A stretch of 64,000 nucleotides of DNA, taken from contig JAQFVV010000032.1 in assembly GCA_028023455.1 (NCBI GenBank), positions 2,732,001 through 2,796,000 on the forward strand, read 5' to 3'. Both the position numbers and the translations under genes were made by a program. Below are positions 1 to 11,051 of this stretch, in pieces (within the stretch, counting starts at the first letter, position 1; every line of letters starts with the position of its first letter). A model generated the notes under the pieces. That model worked only from the letters and a program-made list of their open reading frames with translations. It was not told the DNA's origin and searched no databases. This stretch comes from Epiperipatus broadwayi. Taxonomy: Eukaryota; Onychophora; Udeonychophora; Euonychophora; Peripatidae.

Positions 1-1889
1 CTCCAATATATTTTCTAAATTTAATTACTACCAAGGCATTTTTGATCACAGTAGAATTCTGGGAACTTACTTTTTTTTTCCTATTCTATTGTATGGATCT
101 TATTTCTGTTTGTGTTTACTTTATATTTTGAATTTCTTGATGCTCTAGATTTTTTACTTCTTAAATGTGTTAAATAATTTTTAGTTAAGGTATATTAGTC
201 AAATGAAGATGAAAAAAACTGCAAAAGAGGTTCAGTGTCTTAACTATTTTTTATAATGCAATTACTTTTATTAAGGTTCAAGATATACCAGTATATATAT
301 ATTTTTTAGTTTTTTCCTTGCAAGTTTAGCATAAAATGTTGAGCAATAAAATAGTTTCTAGATTTCAATTTAAAAAAAGAAAATATTTTTTTATGTTTAA
401 ACTAGAAAGAAGACATTTTTATGCATGTTTTTAGCATTTTTTTCTGTAGAAGGGAAGGTTAAAAGGATTTGCCAAGAGCATTAAGATGGTTTAATCTAGT
501 TCTATATGTACACACACATGGATAGCGATGCACATGTATTTTTCAGTTTCATCATTTGATTAATTTTTTATGGTATATTTATGTTTATATTTTAATAACA
601 ATTATTTTTAGATTTTGTTAAAAATTTGCAATTTTTTTTTGGCTTTTAAATTTATTTTGTAAAAGAGTTAGATTGTTAATAAGCTAAGTCACATATGACC
701 AAAATTGAAGTGCCTGAAAAATTATTTTCTTTAGTATGTGTTACATTCAGAAAAATTGCTGTTGTCAGCAGACTGTCTCTGGATAATTTAAACTGCTTCA
801 GGTCAAAACAGCTTCTGCTAAACTTAGGCTAAGCTTTTCTGTTAAAGTATTATCTTTTAGAAAATGTTTTTACATTGCTGTTGTCAATTCATTCAGAATT
901 TGTTCTGAAGTTAACTTTTTTTAAAAAAAAATCTTTTGTGATATTCATGTTCATTTTTTCCTAAATTGCCAATTACTTTATTTCTTTAGTAAGAAATTCA
1001 ATTCCAGCTAGTATTCTGAAATTTGAGATGGTCTGTGTTAGTAATAGCCATTTGATTTTTTGTTTTTTAGAAGTTATTTATTTTATTGTGATATACTTCT
1101 AATTGTTTTATTTTTTGTATCTATGTTTAAAACTTGTTCAAAAATCAAATGAAGTTTTTATCATAAGCTTAATTTAAGTTCATTGAACTTTATGATATAG
1201 CTTTAAAATTATGATGCTAGAATAAATTGTCTATGCAAATCTTTTAATTATATATCCAGTAATTTTGACTCATTCTGTTGCTTTTATTGTTGATCTTTCT
1301 GCCTTTCCCCGGTCTGGAGTTAGAATGACTGTACACATTTACAAGAGGTAATAAATTTAGTTAAAAGTATGTCAAATTATTGGCTGTGATCAAATTTTAT
1401 TATGGTATAGTAGTTTTACTTTTATCATCTAGTTATTCAATTTCCTTTTGATTAAATCTATGGTTAATTAAATAAGTGAAATTAATTAACCTTCTATTAT
1501 TAAGTTTATTTTACTAAGATAACTCTTTAAAACTATAACTCACAGAGCTATTAAATGTCAAGACTGCAATATTTTCAAAAAGTAATGGAAATTAGTAGCT
1601 GACAATAATCTTACATTTTTTTACTTCTGTGTACTAGATTTTTGGCAAAAGTCAAAGAATATGAACCTAATCTTTTAAAAATACCTTTTCTTTAACAATA
1701 TAATCTTACTGATGTTCTAAAGCTATTTTTTGTACATTAATGATACTTAAGATAAAGAAATAATAATAATATGCTTCTATGCACTTAAAGTATACTTAAA
1801 GAAATAGAAAAGAAAAGAAAAAGCAGCTTACAAAATGTTTTAAAATTCTCACACTTCTTCTTTCACAGTTTTTAAACAAGGACAGTTTT
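1..1889. other. AT-rich DNA, no gene seen
   Basis: This stretch is rich in A/T homopolymers and has stops in every frame. I see no coding region, structured repeat or RNA gene in it. It ends at the 5' target duplication of repeat A1. Confidence 0.6.
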
Positions 1890-2272
1890 CATCACATGAT
1901 CACCATCTCTTATACTTGCACATAATTGTTATTAAACAAGGCAAAACTCTCCATACAGTAGTGCCACCCTGTGTCAACCAGAGTAATCAATGGATGCCAG
2001 AAGGCTTGTGCATAAAATCCCTACTCATCCAATAACCCCAGACTAGTTTCTGGCTTGTGGCTGCTGGAGGGTTGCATTAGATTCTAAGATCTAGGTGCAG
2101 TGCTCTCAGATCCAAAGCTCCTCACTGATGAAGGCCACAAGCCAGAAACTAGTCTGGGGATATTGGATGAGTAGGCACTAGATAGGGATTTTATGTACAA
2201 GCCTTCTGGCATCCGCTGATTATTCTGGTTGGCACAGGGTGGCACTACTGTATGGAGAGTTTTGCCTTGTTT
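1890..2272 (+). mobile_element. Family A hammerhead repeat, copy A1
   Basis: This is an imperfect inverted-repeat element. The left arm starts CATCACATGATCACC and runs through GGCAAAACTCTCCATACAG. The right arm is its reverse complement and ends GAGAGTTTTGCCTTGTTT. The left arm carries about 45 extra terminal bases, so the element is asymmetric. It is flanked by AAGGACAGTTTT (1878-1889) and AAGGACAACTTT (2273-2284), a 12 bp duplication with two differences. The right arm holds a full hammerhead fold at 2119-2160. The left arm holds only the 3' half of the inverted ribozyme (about 2036-2062) and then breaks off into the central spacer. Copies at 23071, 27769 and 34052 belong to the same family. 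Long inverted arms would suggest a foldback DNA element, but the long target duplication and the ribozyme point instead to a non-autonomous retroelement. Confidence 0.75.
2119..2160 (+). ncRNA. Hammerhead ribozyme (type I), repeat A1
   Basis: The core CTGATGA lies at 2125-2131 and GAAA at 2145-2148. Stem I pairs TCCTCA (2119-2124) with TGGGGA (2155-2160), six pairs including one G-U. Stem II is GGC/GCC around a CACAA loop, with one A-A mismatch next to the core. Stem III is the very short AC(TA)GT form, followed by C2154 as the predicted cleavage nucleotide. This layout, with open stem I and minimal stem III, is what is known for ribozymes of Penelope-like elements and animal retrozymes. Activity is inferred; the stem II mismatch may weaken it. 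Confidence 0.65.
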
Positions 2273-2284
2273 AAGGACAACTTT

Positions 2285-3200
2285 CTTTCAAGATATTGAA
2301 AAACTGCCAGAATATTTACTTTAATAGAAAATTTCAGACAAGCAGAAATTTTAGTTTTTAACATTGATCTTTTTTCAAAGCAAGGAAAATGATTTTTAAT
2401 AGACACTACATTTATAGAGTTTTTCAGAGATAAAATTTACATTTAAGATTAATCTTTTTTCGAAATAAGGGAATTGATTTTTAATAGATACTACATTTAC
2501 AAAGGGTTTCAGTGATAAAATTTTCATTTTCCTTTAAGGACTATATTATATTGCAACACTCATACGACCAGTGCATCTTAACCTGGTACCTTCACTATAT
2601 CTATAGCAATCATTAAGAATTTTAAATATAAAAATGATAACTATAATGCAGATAAAAATGTAATTGATTTACCAAAGAATCAGTTTATTAAATAATATAA
2701 TGTAACGTCCACCATATAATTAGGGTTTCTTTACGAGTTAACTGCCCATAGTCGATGACCAAATTACATTCAATCTATTAAATTTTTCGTTAGAAAATTT
2801 CAGTAAGATTTAATGGACATTATTATCTTTCCTGGTCACACAACATCCTTTCACTTAATGTAACTATCATAATAATGGGGACAAGCAGGCCAGTTTTTAA
2901 TTTATTTGAAAAGATGCCAGGATTCTGTATAAGAATCCACTGGTCAAATCCCTTTTATTTTTTTAGTTACGATGAATTATTCGAAATATCCGGAGGATTG
3001 CGTTTTCAATACAGCATAGGCAACTTATTTAATCGAATTATAATAATGGCTAAGTTGTAATGAAATTAGAATAATAATCAATAAGTAGATAACAATGTAA
3101 GTCATATTTAAATTTATTAATACAAAACAAAATATTTAATATTATCAAGAGAAGAGAATATAAAAAAACAAATAGGGATTAAAACTACTGCTAATATTTT
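2285..3200. other. AT-rich spacer with a weak repeat fragment
   Basis: There is no supported gene. Bases 2960-3060 contain a segment (GGAGGATTGCG and neighbours) that loosely resembles 14785-14850 (GGAGGATTGTG), so a diverged interspersed repeat is possible. The short open frame at 2875-3060 looks fortuitous. Confidence 0.35.
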
Positions 3201-3284
3201 ATTTTAATTGGTCCTGCTTATGGAGACAGTTTTTCACACTTAAAAATCTAAGAAAAGTGATCACTAGTATTGGAACTAATAGAG

Positions 3285-3405
3285 TTACTTACCGGTAAGT
3301 TTATTTGTTCATGTATAGGATTTATAAAATTTACCATATATGGATTTATCTTGGAAGGGCTCCACTGTTCAATATTCTGCGATCCATCAGTCTTTGTGAT
3401 TTCAC
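3285..3405 (-). other. Possible decayed exon with splice donor
   Basis: On the minus strand, an open frame of about 40 codons starts after an in-frame stop and includes the residues SQNIEQWSPSKINPY. It ends at CCG followed by GTAAGT (3290-3295 region), a good 5' splice-site match. I do not recognise the protein. No clear acceptor is visible upstream, and the adjoining minus-strand DNA up to about 3740 reads as several broken frames of lysine-rich peptide. It may be a degenerate gene or retro-copy, or it may be chance. Confidence 0.2.
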
Positions 3406-3749
3406 ATTTAGGTAGGAAATGGTTTCACTCAGGTAGTTTGCGACATCAGGTCAAAAGCAACACTGGCAAAATAATTTTTTCTATCTCACACATCTTAATA
3501 CGATTCAACTTTTTAGTAAGAGTAGTTTGGCACACTTTTCATAATTTCTTCACGTTTATCTTTACTTTTCTCTGCAGGAACGAAGATCTAAGAACCCTTA
3601 ATCATGATGTGTTTTTCTTTTTGTAGTCCTGATTTTTTTTAGTCTCTCTGCGCAACTCCCATTGACACCTGTTAATGTGAACCAGTTTTAACGGAATTTA
3701 GCCCACAAAGTCTTTTTTTTCTTCTTGTTCACCATCTTAATTAGGGAAG

Positions 3750-4870
3750 GAATGCTGTGACTTTTTTATTTTTATTTTTACAAAATTACAAAGTAGTTGC
3801 CCCTTTTGTTTTATTATACTCTTTATATCTCTTCTCTCTTTTTGAATTCTTTTAGCATACACAAAAATATCTACACCCACATTATTTAAACTAAATCGAT
3901 AAGATATTTAAATAAATATATATTTTTATTATTATTAATTTAACTTCTAAATTGCTAATGCTACTTGTACTAGGATAAAATACAGTACCATAAACATTAT
4001 GGATATAACTCTTAAAACAATTAAAAGTATAATTTTTAATTCTAAAAATATACATTGATTAATTATAATGAAGATACTATTATTAAGCTTATTTTTGTAA
4101 GCTTTTTTATTTCCTATTTTTTTTACTACAGTACTTAAAAAGAAATGATCAAACTTTCATATTATCCCAAAATTTACAATTCATTAATAAAAAAAAAAAA
4201 AAAATTATATTGATAAGCATATAAATATTGGATGGTTGAATAATAAAAGTTTGGATAAATTAATAAATAATTATAAATTAAGAGACGATATAAAAAAGGA
4301 ATTGTATATAAAATTAACTGTGACCATAGCTATAGGATTTACTATGGTTATACAGGGAAACAGAGATAAGAACCAAAGAACAATGCAATTAATAGATGAG
4401 GTGATAAATCTGTTTTACACATTCACTAAACATATGGACATTCAATAATTGCTACAAAAAAATATTAAACCTTTAAAAATTACATTAAAGATAAAAAATA
4501 AAAATACCTAATGTTCTTTTTACATGATAGATTGGTTCCCAAAAATTATGGATAAAAAAAAAATCATGTAAAAAAATACATTGTATATGTGGAGAATAAA
4601 GATTGGTCCACACTTAAGAAATCAATGAAAATAATTGAATAAACCATATGAAAATTTTTGTTAGAATGTTATACTGTTTGTATGCTATCAAATTTTACTT
4701 CATACACATTGCACATAAATAAAAAATGAATTATAGAAACTAATTTCATTTGAAAAATAAAAGAACTTGAAAGTGATAACACAATACATTGTTCTTTGGC
4801 TTTTCTACACAAGCCACAAAAATTATAAAGTTTAGAGTGAATTATTACTTCCATATTTTGAAATAACTTT
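3750..4870. other. AT-rich DNA, no gene seen
   Basis: No supported gene. A 70-codon open frame near 4236 begins at a non-ATG codon, has strongly biased AT-driven composition and no recognisable domain, so I do not call it. Several T and A homopolymers are present. Confidence 0.5.
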
Positions 4871-4971
4871 TTTTTTTTTTAATTTAACAACTAATACATT
4901 ATAAAAGAGAAATTGAAGATCCCTTGGAACTATACATTTATCAAAAATACAGGTTCCATCTCGCTTGCCTG
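4838..4971 (-). other. Possible small exon (minus strand)
   Basis: On the minus strand, TTCTGTTTTACAG is a good 3' splice-site context. It is followed by an open frame reading KRDGTCIFDKCIVPRDLQ and then AT-driven residues to a stop near 4838. The two cysteines around a GTC pattern resemble pieces of extracellular cysteine-rich domains, but I cannot assign a family. The same strand is open for only about 40 codons and no partner exon was found, so this is a weak candidate. Confidence 0.2.
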
Positions 4972-5119
4972 TAAAACAGAAAACTACCCAAGATTTTATT
5001 CACTGTCACTTTCTGACAATAAACACATACATTTGAGCCTGATAGGAATACCATTGCTATCACTAAAATTTGCAGTGTATAACTTAACATCTATTGATTT
5101 TTGGCAAAATTAATAAATT

Positions 5120-6090
5120 AAATTTAAACAAAATTAAATTTTTCTAACAACAACACTAGCAAAGGACATTGAACACTTTTTTTAAACCTAATGTCAAAAG
5201 CGTTACAATGCAGACAAGCAAATTTTCCTGTTTGGAATATTGCCAAAAAACAGATTTTTGGTTTTAAAATAATGAGAAATAAAGAGATGAATTTTTTTTA
5301 AAAAAAAAAATTAGATGATAACAGACAAATTTTTTTTACAGTTTTTTTTTTTATGGAGATCGTGTTAGTATAGAATGAGAATTTTTTTAAAAAAAAATCT
5401 TGTAAAAAAAAAATCATGTAAAAAGAAAAATAGATGTATATCAAACCTATTAGGTATAATTTAAATAATTGTATGAATATATATAAAACTTCAATAAACT
5501 TAATTAACAACTGGTCAATTAAAAATGATTGGAAAATTATATAAGGTAGTATATATAAAATTGTATAGGGTATCTATTATTTATTCTGTATATGTTATGT
5601 AGTCAAATCTTTGAAGTTATATTGAATCTCTGAAACGTTTTTATTCTATTTTACTGCAGTTCTATTTTGTTATTGTTATTTTTACTTTCATTATAGAAAA
5701 CTAGATGGTGTTTAAAGACTGTTTAATTGTAGTATGAAAGTGAGGAGTAAATTGTGATCAAGAGATAGACTTTTTTTTGAATTTGGATCAAAATTATTTT
5801 TAAAAATTTTTTTTTGTTGAATGTGTTTTAATGTAAGGATTTCTATAATTAAGTTGTACATAAGATTAGTTGGTTTAAATTTGCTACTAAAGTTTTTTTT
5901 TTAATTTTAATTTAAGAACAGTTAGTTATTTTGAGGGAAAAGATAATATTTTAGAGGCCTAAAGTACATGTGGTTATTGATAGATCATTTTTGAACGTAA
6001 AGTTTTTATATTTCTGTGCAAAGGGGTTTGAAGAGTAGGAGAGGCAGTATAAAGACAAATATAGAATAGGTGACTTGGAAAATAAGTAAT
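5120..6090. other. AT-rich DNA, no gene seen
   Basis: Homopolymer-rich sequence with stops in all frames. The only structure is a set of near-duplicated poly-A/poly-T stretches around 5280-5420. It leads into the CR1-group LINE. Confidence 0.5.
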
Positions 6091-6091
6091 A

Positions 6092-6280
6092 TGGATTGCA
6101 TTTGTATTCTACAATGCATATATAATCAGAAAGGAATTAGACGTGCTGTGGTAGAGTGTACTATATGTGATGAGGTTTTCCACTTGAAATGCTAAAATAA
6201 GTCTAGGAAGCATATAACAGGTTTATGGTTATGTAGACAGTGTGTGAAGGTGATAAAAGAGGTGAAAAAGTGGTTTCAAA
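6092..6280 (+). pseudogene. LINE ORF1, PHD-like zinc finger part
   Basis: Translation from ATG at 6092 gives a cysteine array: CIC...C, then VECTICDEVFHLKC, then GLWLCRQC. The spacing and the FHLKC-to-WLCRQC layout match PHD fingers carried by ORF1 proteins of CR1/L2-type LINEs. Such proteins are thought to act as nucleic-acid or partner binders in the retrotransposition complex. A TAA directly after FHLKC breaks the frame, so this copy is a pseudogene. The downstream part continues in the same region with an esterase-like segment. I infer ORF1 identity from motif order alone. Confidence 0.5.
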
Positions 6281-6471
6281 GTTTAGTTAGCGTAAAGAGA
6301 AAGTCAGGAGAGATGGAGCAAAATGTAGTTAAGGAATGCAGCATAGTGTTTGTAGTGGAGTGGCAAGAGATATGGATGGAAAAATAGGTAGTGCCTTGGA
6401 GATGGTTGGCCAAAGAATAAGTAAGATAGGAAGAGGTAAAGGATGTAGAAGCAATATTAAAATCGTTAGAG

Positions 6472-6786
6472 ATGAAGTGTGAACAGATAAAGGAATTATT
6501 GAGTAGGAATGATAAGGAAGAAGTAGATAAGGAAGTGCAGAAGGTAGTAGAGAAGGTTGTGAATGAGGCAGAGAAAATAGACTATGAGAAAGTATTGATA
6601 GGCAATTCGTTAATAAGAGAATGTGGAGATATAATTGCAAGGGAAAATAGAAACAGGTATGTAAGAGTATGTTTGCCTGGAGCTAGAATCAGGGATGTTA
6701 CAGATAAAGTAAAGAAGGAAGGGAATAGAAATGTGTATGATATGGTAGGGACTAATAATTTATCAGAGAGAGAGAGTAATGAGTGA
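6472..6786 (+). pseudogene. LINE ORF1, SGNH/esterase-like segment
   Basis: The 104-codon frame starts with a charged helical stretch (likely coiled coil, residues 1-40) and then reads VLIGNSLIREC and CLPGARIRDV. This resembles the first blocks of the SGNH-hydrolase domain of CR1 ORF1, usually IGDSLVR then PGAxxxD. The catalytic serine is retained but the usual Asp of GDS is Asn here. The frame stops at about codon 104, far short of a complete esterase domain, so it is truncated. It lies just downstream of the PHD-like part, consistent with one decayed ORF1. Confidence 0.45.
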
Positions 6787-6829
6787 GTACTGTAATGGGA
6801 GAAAGATCTTTGAGATTCGCATATACTGA

Positions 6830-7670
6830 CCCCAGGGGCGCCACTAGTCCAAAAATAGGAACTAGACATTTATTTTAGGGTGAACAGGATATGCGAATCA
6901 AAAGGCACCGAACTACACTCAGGGGGGAACAAGATATCTTAAATATTATTTAGACAGTTGAGAAATCAAAGCACAAAGACAAACGTCAGCCAAATTAAGT
7001 TTAAACAATTTATTAATTTTATTAAAAGTTGTGCAATAAAGTGAAGACATCTAGCCACAAATATAAAAGTGACTTATGTTAACATACGCATATTTACCAG
7101 AGAGTGCACAAGAGTACGACAAACATGAAGGCATTAAACATTTTGGCAGCAAAATTATCTCACTTAAAATAGAAGAAATGGTTAGGAAAATATCTTCTTG
7201 CTGGCCAGTTGTAAAATTACAAAACAAACAACAACTTTAGCTTCCTGAATCAGGGATAATAAAGCAGTTACTGTCCCGCCGGAAATCAACACTACCAGCA
7301 CGGACGTTCGAGCAGTAATATTCTAATTACTGTTGTTAAAACGCCGCAGGACTGCTGTGCGTAATACTACATTCAAAGTAAACGTGGTTGATCTCACCTA
7401 CAAGACAGCAACAGATATTTGATTACCATCTTACGTAATCCAGAAAGAAATAGACTATTTTCAGACAACCCGAAGAAATAACTTGACAAATAGCCAGCAA
7501 AAAGATTTTGTTGCTTGCACAAAAAGCGCAAACGAAACATGTTTAAAGATTTTTTATTGTACAACTAAGGGCAGGTGAATAAATAAAGACTACGAAAACT
7601 GCCAATGTGTTTTGTAATAGTTAACAAAATAATCAGGTATATATTAAACATATAAAATACAATCTCCTAA
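6830..7670. other. GC-richer insert or linker inside the LINE
   Basis: This block is visibly less AT-rich than its surroundings (for example CCCGCCGGAAATC near 7277 and AAACGCCGCAGGAC near 7340) and has no long open frame. It separates the ORF1 and ORF2 remnants. It begins near CAGGGGCGCCAC and ends near GCACCCTCTG, a weak inverted match, but I found no convincing target duplication. It could be a solo LTR, a hAT-like element or rearranged LINE sequence. Confidence 0.3.
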
Positions 7671-8720
7671 TGCACCCTCTGATAAACGAAAATTGCAAAC
7701 AAACTTGGAATCTTAAAACTAAGATTCCAAGACACACTTTAAATACTAGAAAAGAGTACATTATAAAGTTAAGTGTTGTGAATAGATATAGTTATTTGAG
7801 AATCATCTTGAGTAATCAGAGAAATTGCTTGGATGAATGGGAGAAAAAAATGATAAATGGAGCAAAGAAAAGAAAGGGATTGATAAAGAAATTAATAGTG
7901 TTTTCATATAATAAATATGATCTAGCTAAAATTGTATGGAAAGAAGTAGCAGTAGCAGGGTTAACATATGGCAATAATGCGTTATGTGTTAGTAAAGGGG
8001 TATTAGATCACTTAGAAAAAATACAAAGGGAAGTAGGAAGACATGCATTAGATGCAGAGGTGTTGACAGCAAAGGAGGCAATTCAAGGAGAAATGGGATG
8101 GTCAAGTTTTTATATGAGCGATGCAAAAAGCAAATTGAAAATGTTCGGTAGATTGCAGTTTATAGATAATAGAAGAATAGCCAAAAATGGTATTTAATTG
8201 GGTTATAAGTAAAGAGCAGGCAACAAGAAAGGTGAGAAAGGTAATGCGGTATGCAGATTTGGATAAAGAATTTATGTTAGTATACTTGTGCAAAAGGTGG
8301 GATGATTGTTTTAGGATAATTGTTGAGTGTTATAGTGGTAAGGAGTGGGATAGAAGAAATAGATGGAGAACTAGTATGGAGAATAAAACGAGTTTAAATG
8401 TATATTGAAGTAAACGGAACATTGGGTGTGAGTTAATTTGTGATAATTGTAAAGAAAGTAGTTTATTGTTTAAGGCTCGAACGGGATCTTTAGCGACATG
8501 GGAATATACACGTAAATGGAAAAATATAGGTGATTTAGTCTGCAAGTTGTGGAAGGAAGGCATAGAAAATATTAGGCATCTGTTACTTCAATGTAAATGC
8601 TTGGAAGCAGAAAGGATACAAATAATGAAGTTATGGAAGAATAAATATGAACAAAATGATTATACAGAAAGTGAGTTATTGGTTTTTATGCTGGGTTTGG
8701 AAAAAGGTATGGGTATTTAG
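7670..8720 (+). pseudogene. CR1-group ORF2 C-terminal region, broken
   Basis: The frames at 7670-8197, 8187-8408 and 8466-8720 are overlapping pieces of one protein split by frameshifts. The first reads YSYLRIILSN, then KKRKGLIKKL, GLTYGNNALCV and LEKIQREVGRHAL. This is the layout of the thumb and C-terminal domain of LINE reverse transcriptases (YLG-like motif, then the L.YG region, then the L..IQR..GR region). The last frame ends in a cysteine/histidine cluster (IRHLLLQCKCLEAER). The catalytic FADD box lies upstream of what is preserved. It is non-functional. Confidence 0.5.
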
Positions 8721-9300
8721 ATTTGAAGGCCATGGAGTTAACAAAGATTATATTGTGGAAATGGGATGGAGCAGATTATGTGAAAACTTAGGGTGGGGAT
8801 TGGAAAGGGAAGGTAAAGTGGCTAACAGGTTTCTCTGTGCATAGTTACTGAGCGATTCCTGACTTCGTATAAGGAGAAGTCACAGTGCATCACATTAACA
8901 AGAGAATATACATGTAAATGGAAAAAATATGGGTCATTTAGTCTGTAAATTATGTAAGGAAGGAATAGAAAATATTAGTCGTCTGTTAATTGAATGAAAT
9001 GCTTGAAAACAGAAAGGGCACATATAATGAAGTTATGGTAAGAATAAATATGAAAAAAGTGATTACACAGTATGTGGATTATTGGTTTTTATGTTGGGTT
9101 TGGGAAAAGATAAGGGGGATTTAGAAATAAAGGCCATAGAGTTGACAAAGATTGTGTTGTGAAAATGGGAAGGAGCAGAATATGGGAAAACTTAGACTGG
9201 AGAATGTAAAATAAAGTAGCTAACAGGTTTCTCCAGGCATAATTGCTGAGAGATTCTTGACTTTGTTTAAGGAGAAGCTACAGTACATCATATCACATTA
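8500..9300 (+). repeat. Tandem duplication of LINE 3' end
   Basis: Bases 8502-8902 and 8906-9300 are direct repeats. Both run from an ATATACA(C/T)GTAAATGG start through GGGATGGAGCAGA or GGAAGGAGCAGA blocks to GAGAAG...CATCACATTAAC or a close variant. The second copy has more stops. A related third piece lies at 17255-17397 inside a DNA transposon. Each ends in a CATCACAT-like tail, as expected for a LINE 3' end. Confidence 0.6.
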
Positions 9301-9788
9301 ACATTAAAATAGTTTCTTAACTTTTGAAAAGGGCACAAAACCAGGTGCCATAAAAGACTTTTTTATGTGTAAATATTATTATTATATTTATATAGCTTTT
9401 GTATATGATTTTTTATTATAAGTTTACAACTGATATTCATTTTCTATATGGGTTATCTATGTACTGAGAATAATCTGAAAAAATGCTACATTTTATCCTG
9501 TTTACTATGACAGATGTTATCGATAGTGGAATGCCACAAAGCTTGTAGATCTTTGTTACTTAGTAGAATTTTTAATATCACATAAAAAAAAAAAAAGCTT
9601 TATTATGTGATTATAGAAAAAATTCCAATAATCTGCTTCAAAATTTTATACATACTTTCTGATTTCTTTAGAAATATTGGAGAAATAAATAAAATGATAG
9701 CACAAAATGATCAAATCATTGAATTGTGAAAGTTAAAATCACTTTAGAGAATAGCATCATAGCAGTCTTTTCTATAACTGTTTGGATA
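9301..9788. other. AT-rich DNA, no gene seen
   Basis: I see no gene or clear repeat. Homopolymer runs only. Confidence 0.5.
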
Positions 9789-10265
9789 AGATATTTATTT
9801 TTTATAGCACAATGTTTTTAAACTAATAATAATCAGCCATTAAGCTAATATACATGCGCTTCACTTTCCAAACACAAGATAAAGTCTTTGTGAAAAGATA
9901 GAATGAATCCATCTATCCTTAATGGCTGATTATTATTACAGTTTAAAAACATTGTGCTATGTAAAATAAATATCTTATTTACATATGTTTAATTTCAACT
10001 AAGAATGACATATAAATTCTAGTAAATTTCGCAAGCGTCATTCATTCAGGCATAGTAAAGGTAATTTAAAATAATTGTTTAATATCTTCATGCTCTCATT
10101 TCCAAATGCTTAAGATTTTCCCATACTTAAACATTTGGGTTGAAAAGATAGATGGATTCTCTCTTTCATAAAGACTTTATCTTATGTTTGGAAAGTGAGA
10201 GTATTCATTTATAGTTAAAATCCACAAAGTCCTGTACATTAGTTTAATGGCTGATTATTATTATT
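9789..10265. repeat. Foldback repeat with nested inverted arms
   Basis: AGCACAATGTTTTTAAAC (about 9807) is reverse-complementary to GTTTAAAAACATTGTGCT (about 9941), giving arms of roughly 55 bp that include AATCAGCCATTAA and TTAATGGCTGATT. A longer-range inverted match links CTTTCCAAACACAAGATAAA (about 9860) with TTTATCTTATGTTTGGAAAG (about 10175), and the right end again reads TTAATGGCTGATTATT. This is a MITE-like or foldback element, or two nested ones. No transposase is visible. Confidence 0.6.
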
Positions 10266-10269
10266 ATTA

Positions 10270-11050
10270 TTATAAGTATTTAGATATATCTATGTCTATG
10301 TTTTGAGTGGTTTTGAAAAAGTTTTTGCAAGTCTATATGTGGAATACCTATCTAACTACATTTTCAAGAGCTATCTAGCTAACCAATATTCATATTTTTA
10401 TAAACTACTGATACAGTTTTTGCATTTGATTTAAAAAAAAAAAACAACAACTGATCATATAGTTCTATTTCATAATACTGTAGTCTTTATTTTACAATCC
10501 CTATTTTTTTCAAGTTTTTTTTTTTAATATATTCAGTATCTGTTTCAATATATGCCCGACCTCTCATATATAAATATTCTAAAGTCAAAATCGATCTTTT
10601 GATGAGTTTTTTTTTTTCATTGTGGAAAATATTTACTCAGTTTCAAAAGTTGTAAAATAAAAAGTAGAAACAGCTGTATTAAAAAAAAAAAAATCTTAAA
10701 AAATAATTTGTAGTTTGACATACAGCTGTTATTTGCAAGTTGATCTAAAAATAATCTTTGTTTTGTTTGGTCTGGATTAATGCGAATATATCAAATGAAG
10801 TAGAATATTTACTTTGAAATTTTATATTCTGAGGTATTTTGCTTAATGTGAAAAACAAAATTACATTTTAATTATACCTCGTTTTAAATTGAAGGTATAT
10901 AATAGATTTTATTGTTTGTGTTTTTGTTTGTTTAAATATAAAATACATATAAGTAGTTGTGAATGTTCTTTTCTATGCAACTATATATATTGTTATATTT
11001 AAGCAAACAGAAACACACATAGTAAAATATGTTTTTTTTTACTTCTGAAA
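10270..11050. other. AT-rich DNA, no gene seen
   Basis: Homopolymers and AT-rich sequence only. There is no coding evidence up to the start of RTE copy 1. Confidence 0.5.
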
Positions 11051-11051
11051 G

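Larger units (their letters stand above)
6091..9300 (+). mobile_element. CR1-group non-LTR retrotransposon, decayed
   Basis: The pieces in order are: ORF1 with a PHD-like finger and an esterase-like segment (6092-6790), a GC-richer block of about 830 bp of unknown identity (6830-7670), the C-terminal part of ORF2 (7670-8830), and a 3' untranslated end that is present twice in tandem (about 8500-8902 and 8906-9300). The ORF2 endonuclease and catalytic reverse transcriptase domains are missing. PHD plus SGNH-esterase ORF1 domains are known from CR1/L2-group LINEs, which is the basis of the call. The element cannot be active. Confidence 0.55.

Noticed and set aside
4236-4448. 70-codon open frame
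   Set aside because: Starts at a non-ATG codon, composition follows the AT background, no motif or relative in the window.
6329-6869. Minus-strand open frames rich in Ser/Leu/Pro opposite the LINE
   Set aside because: They are antisense shadows of the purine-rich ORF1 sequence.
6830-7685. hAT element with CAGGGGCGCC and CAGAGGGTGC ends
   Set aside because: The ends match only partly and the flanking 8-mers do not agree, so the boundaries are not supported.
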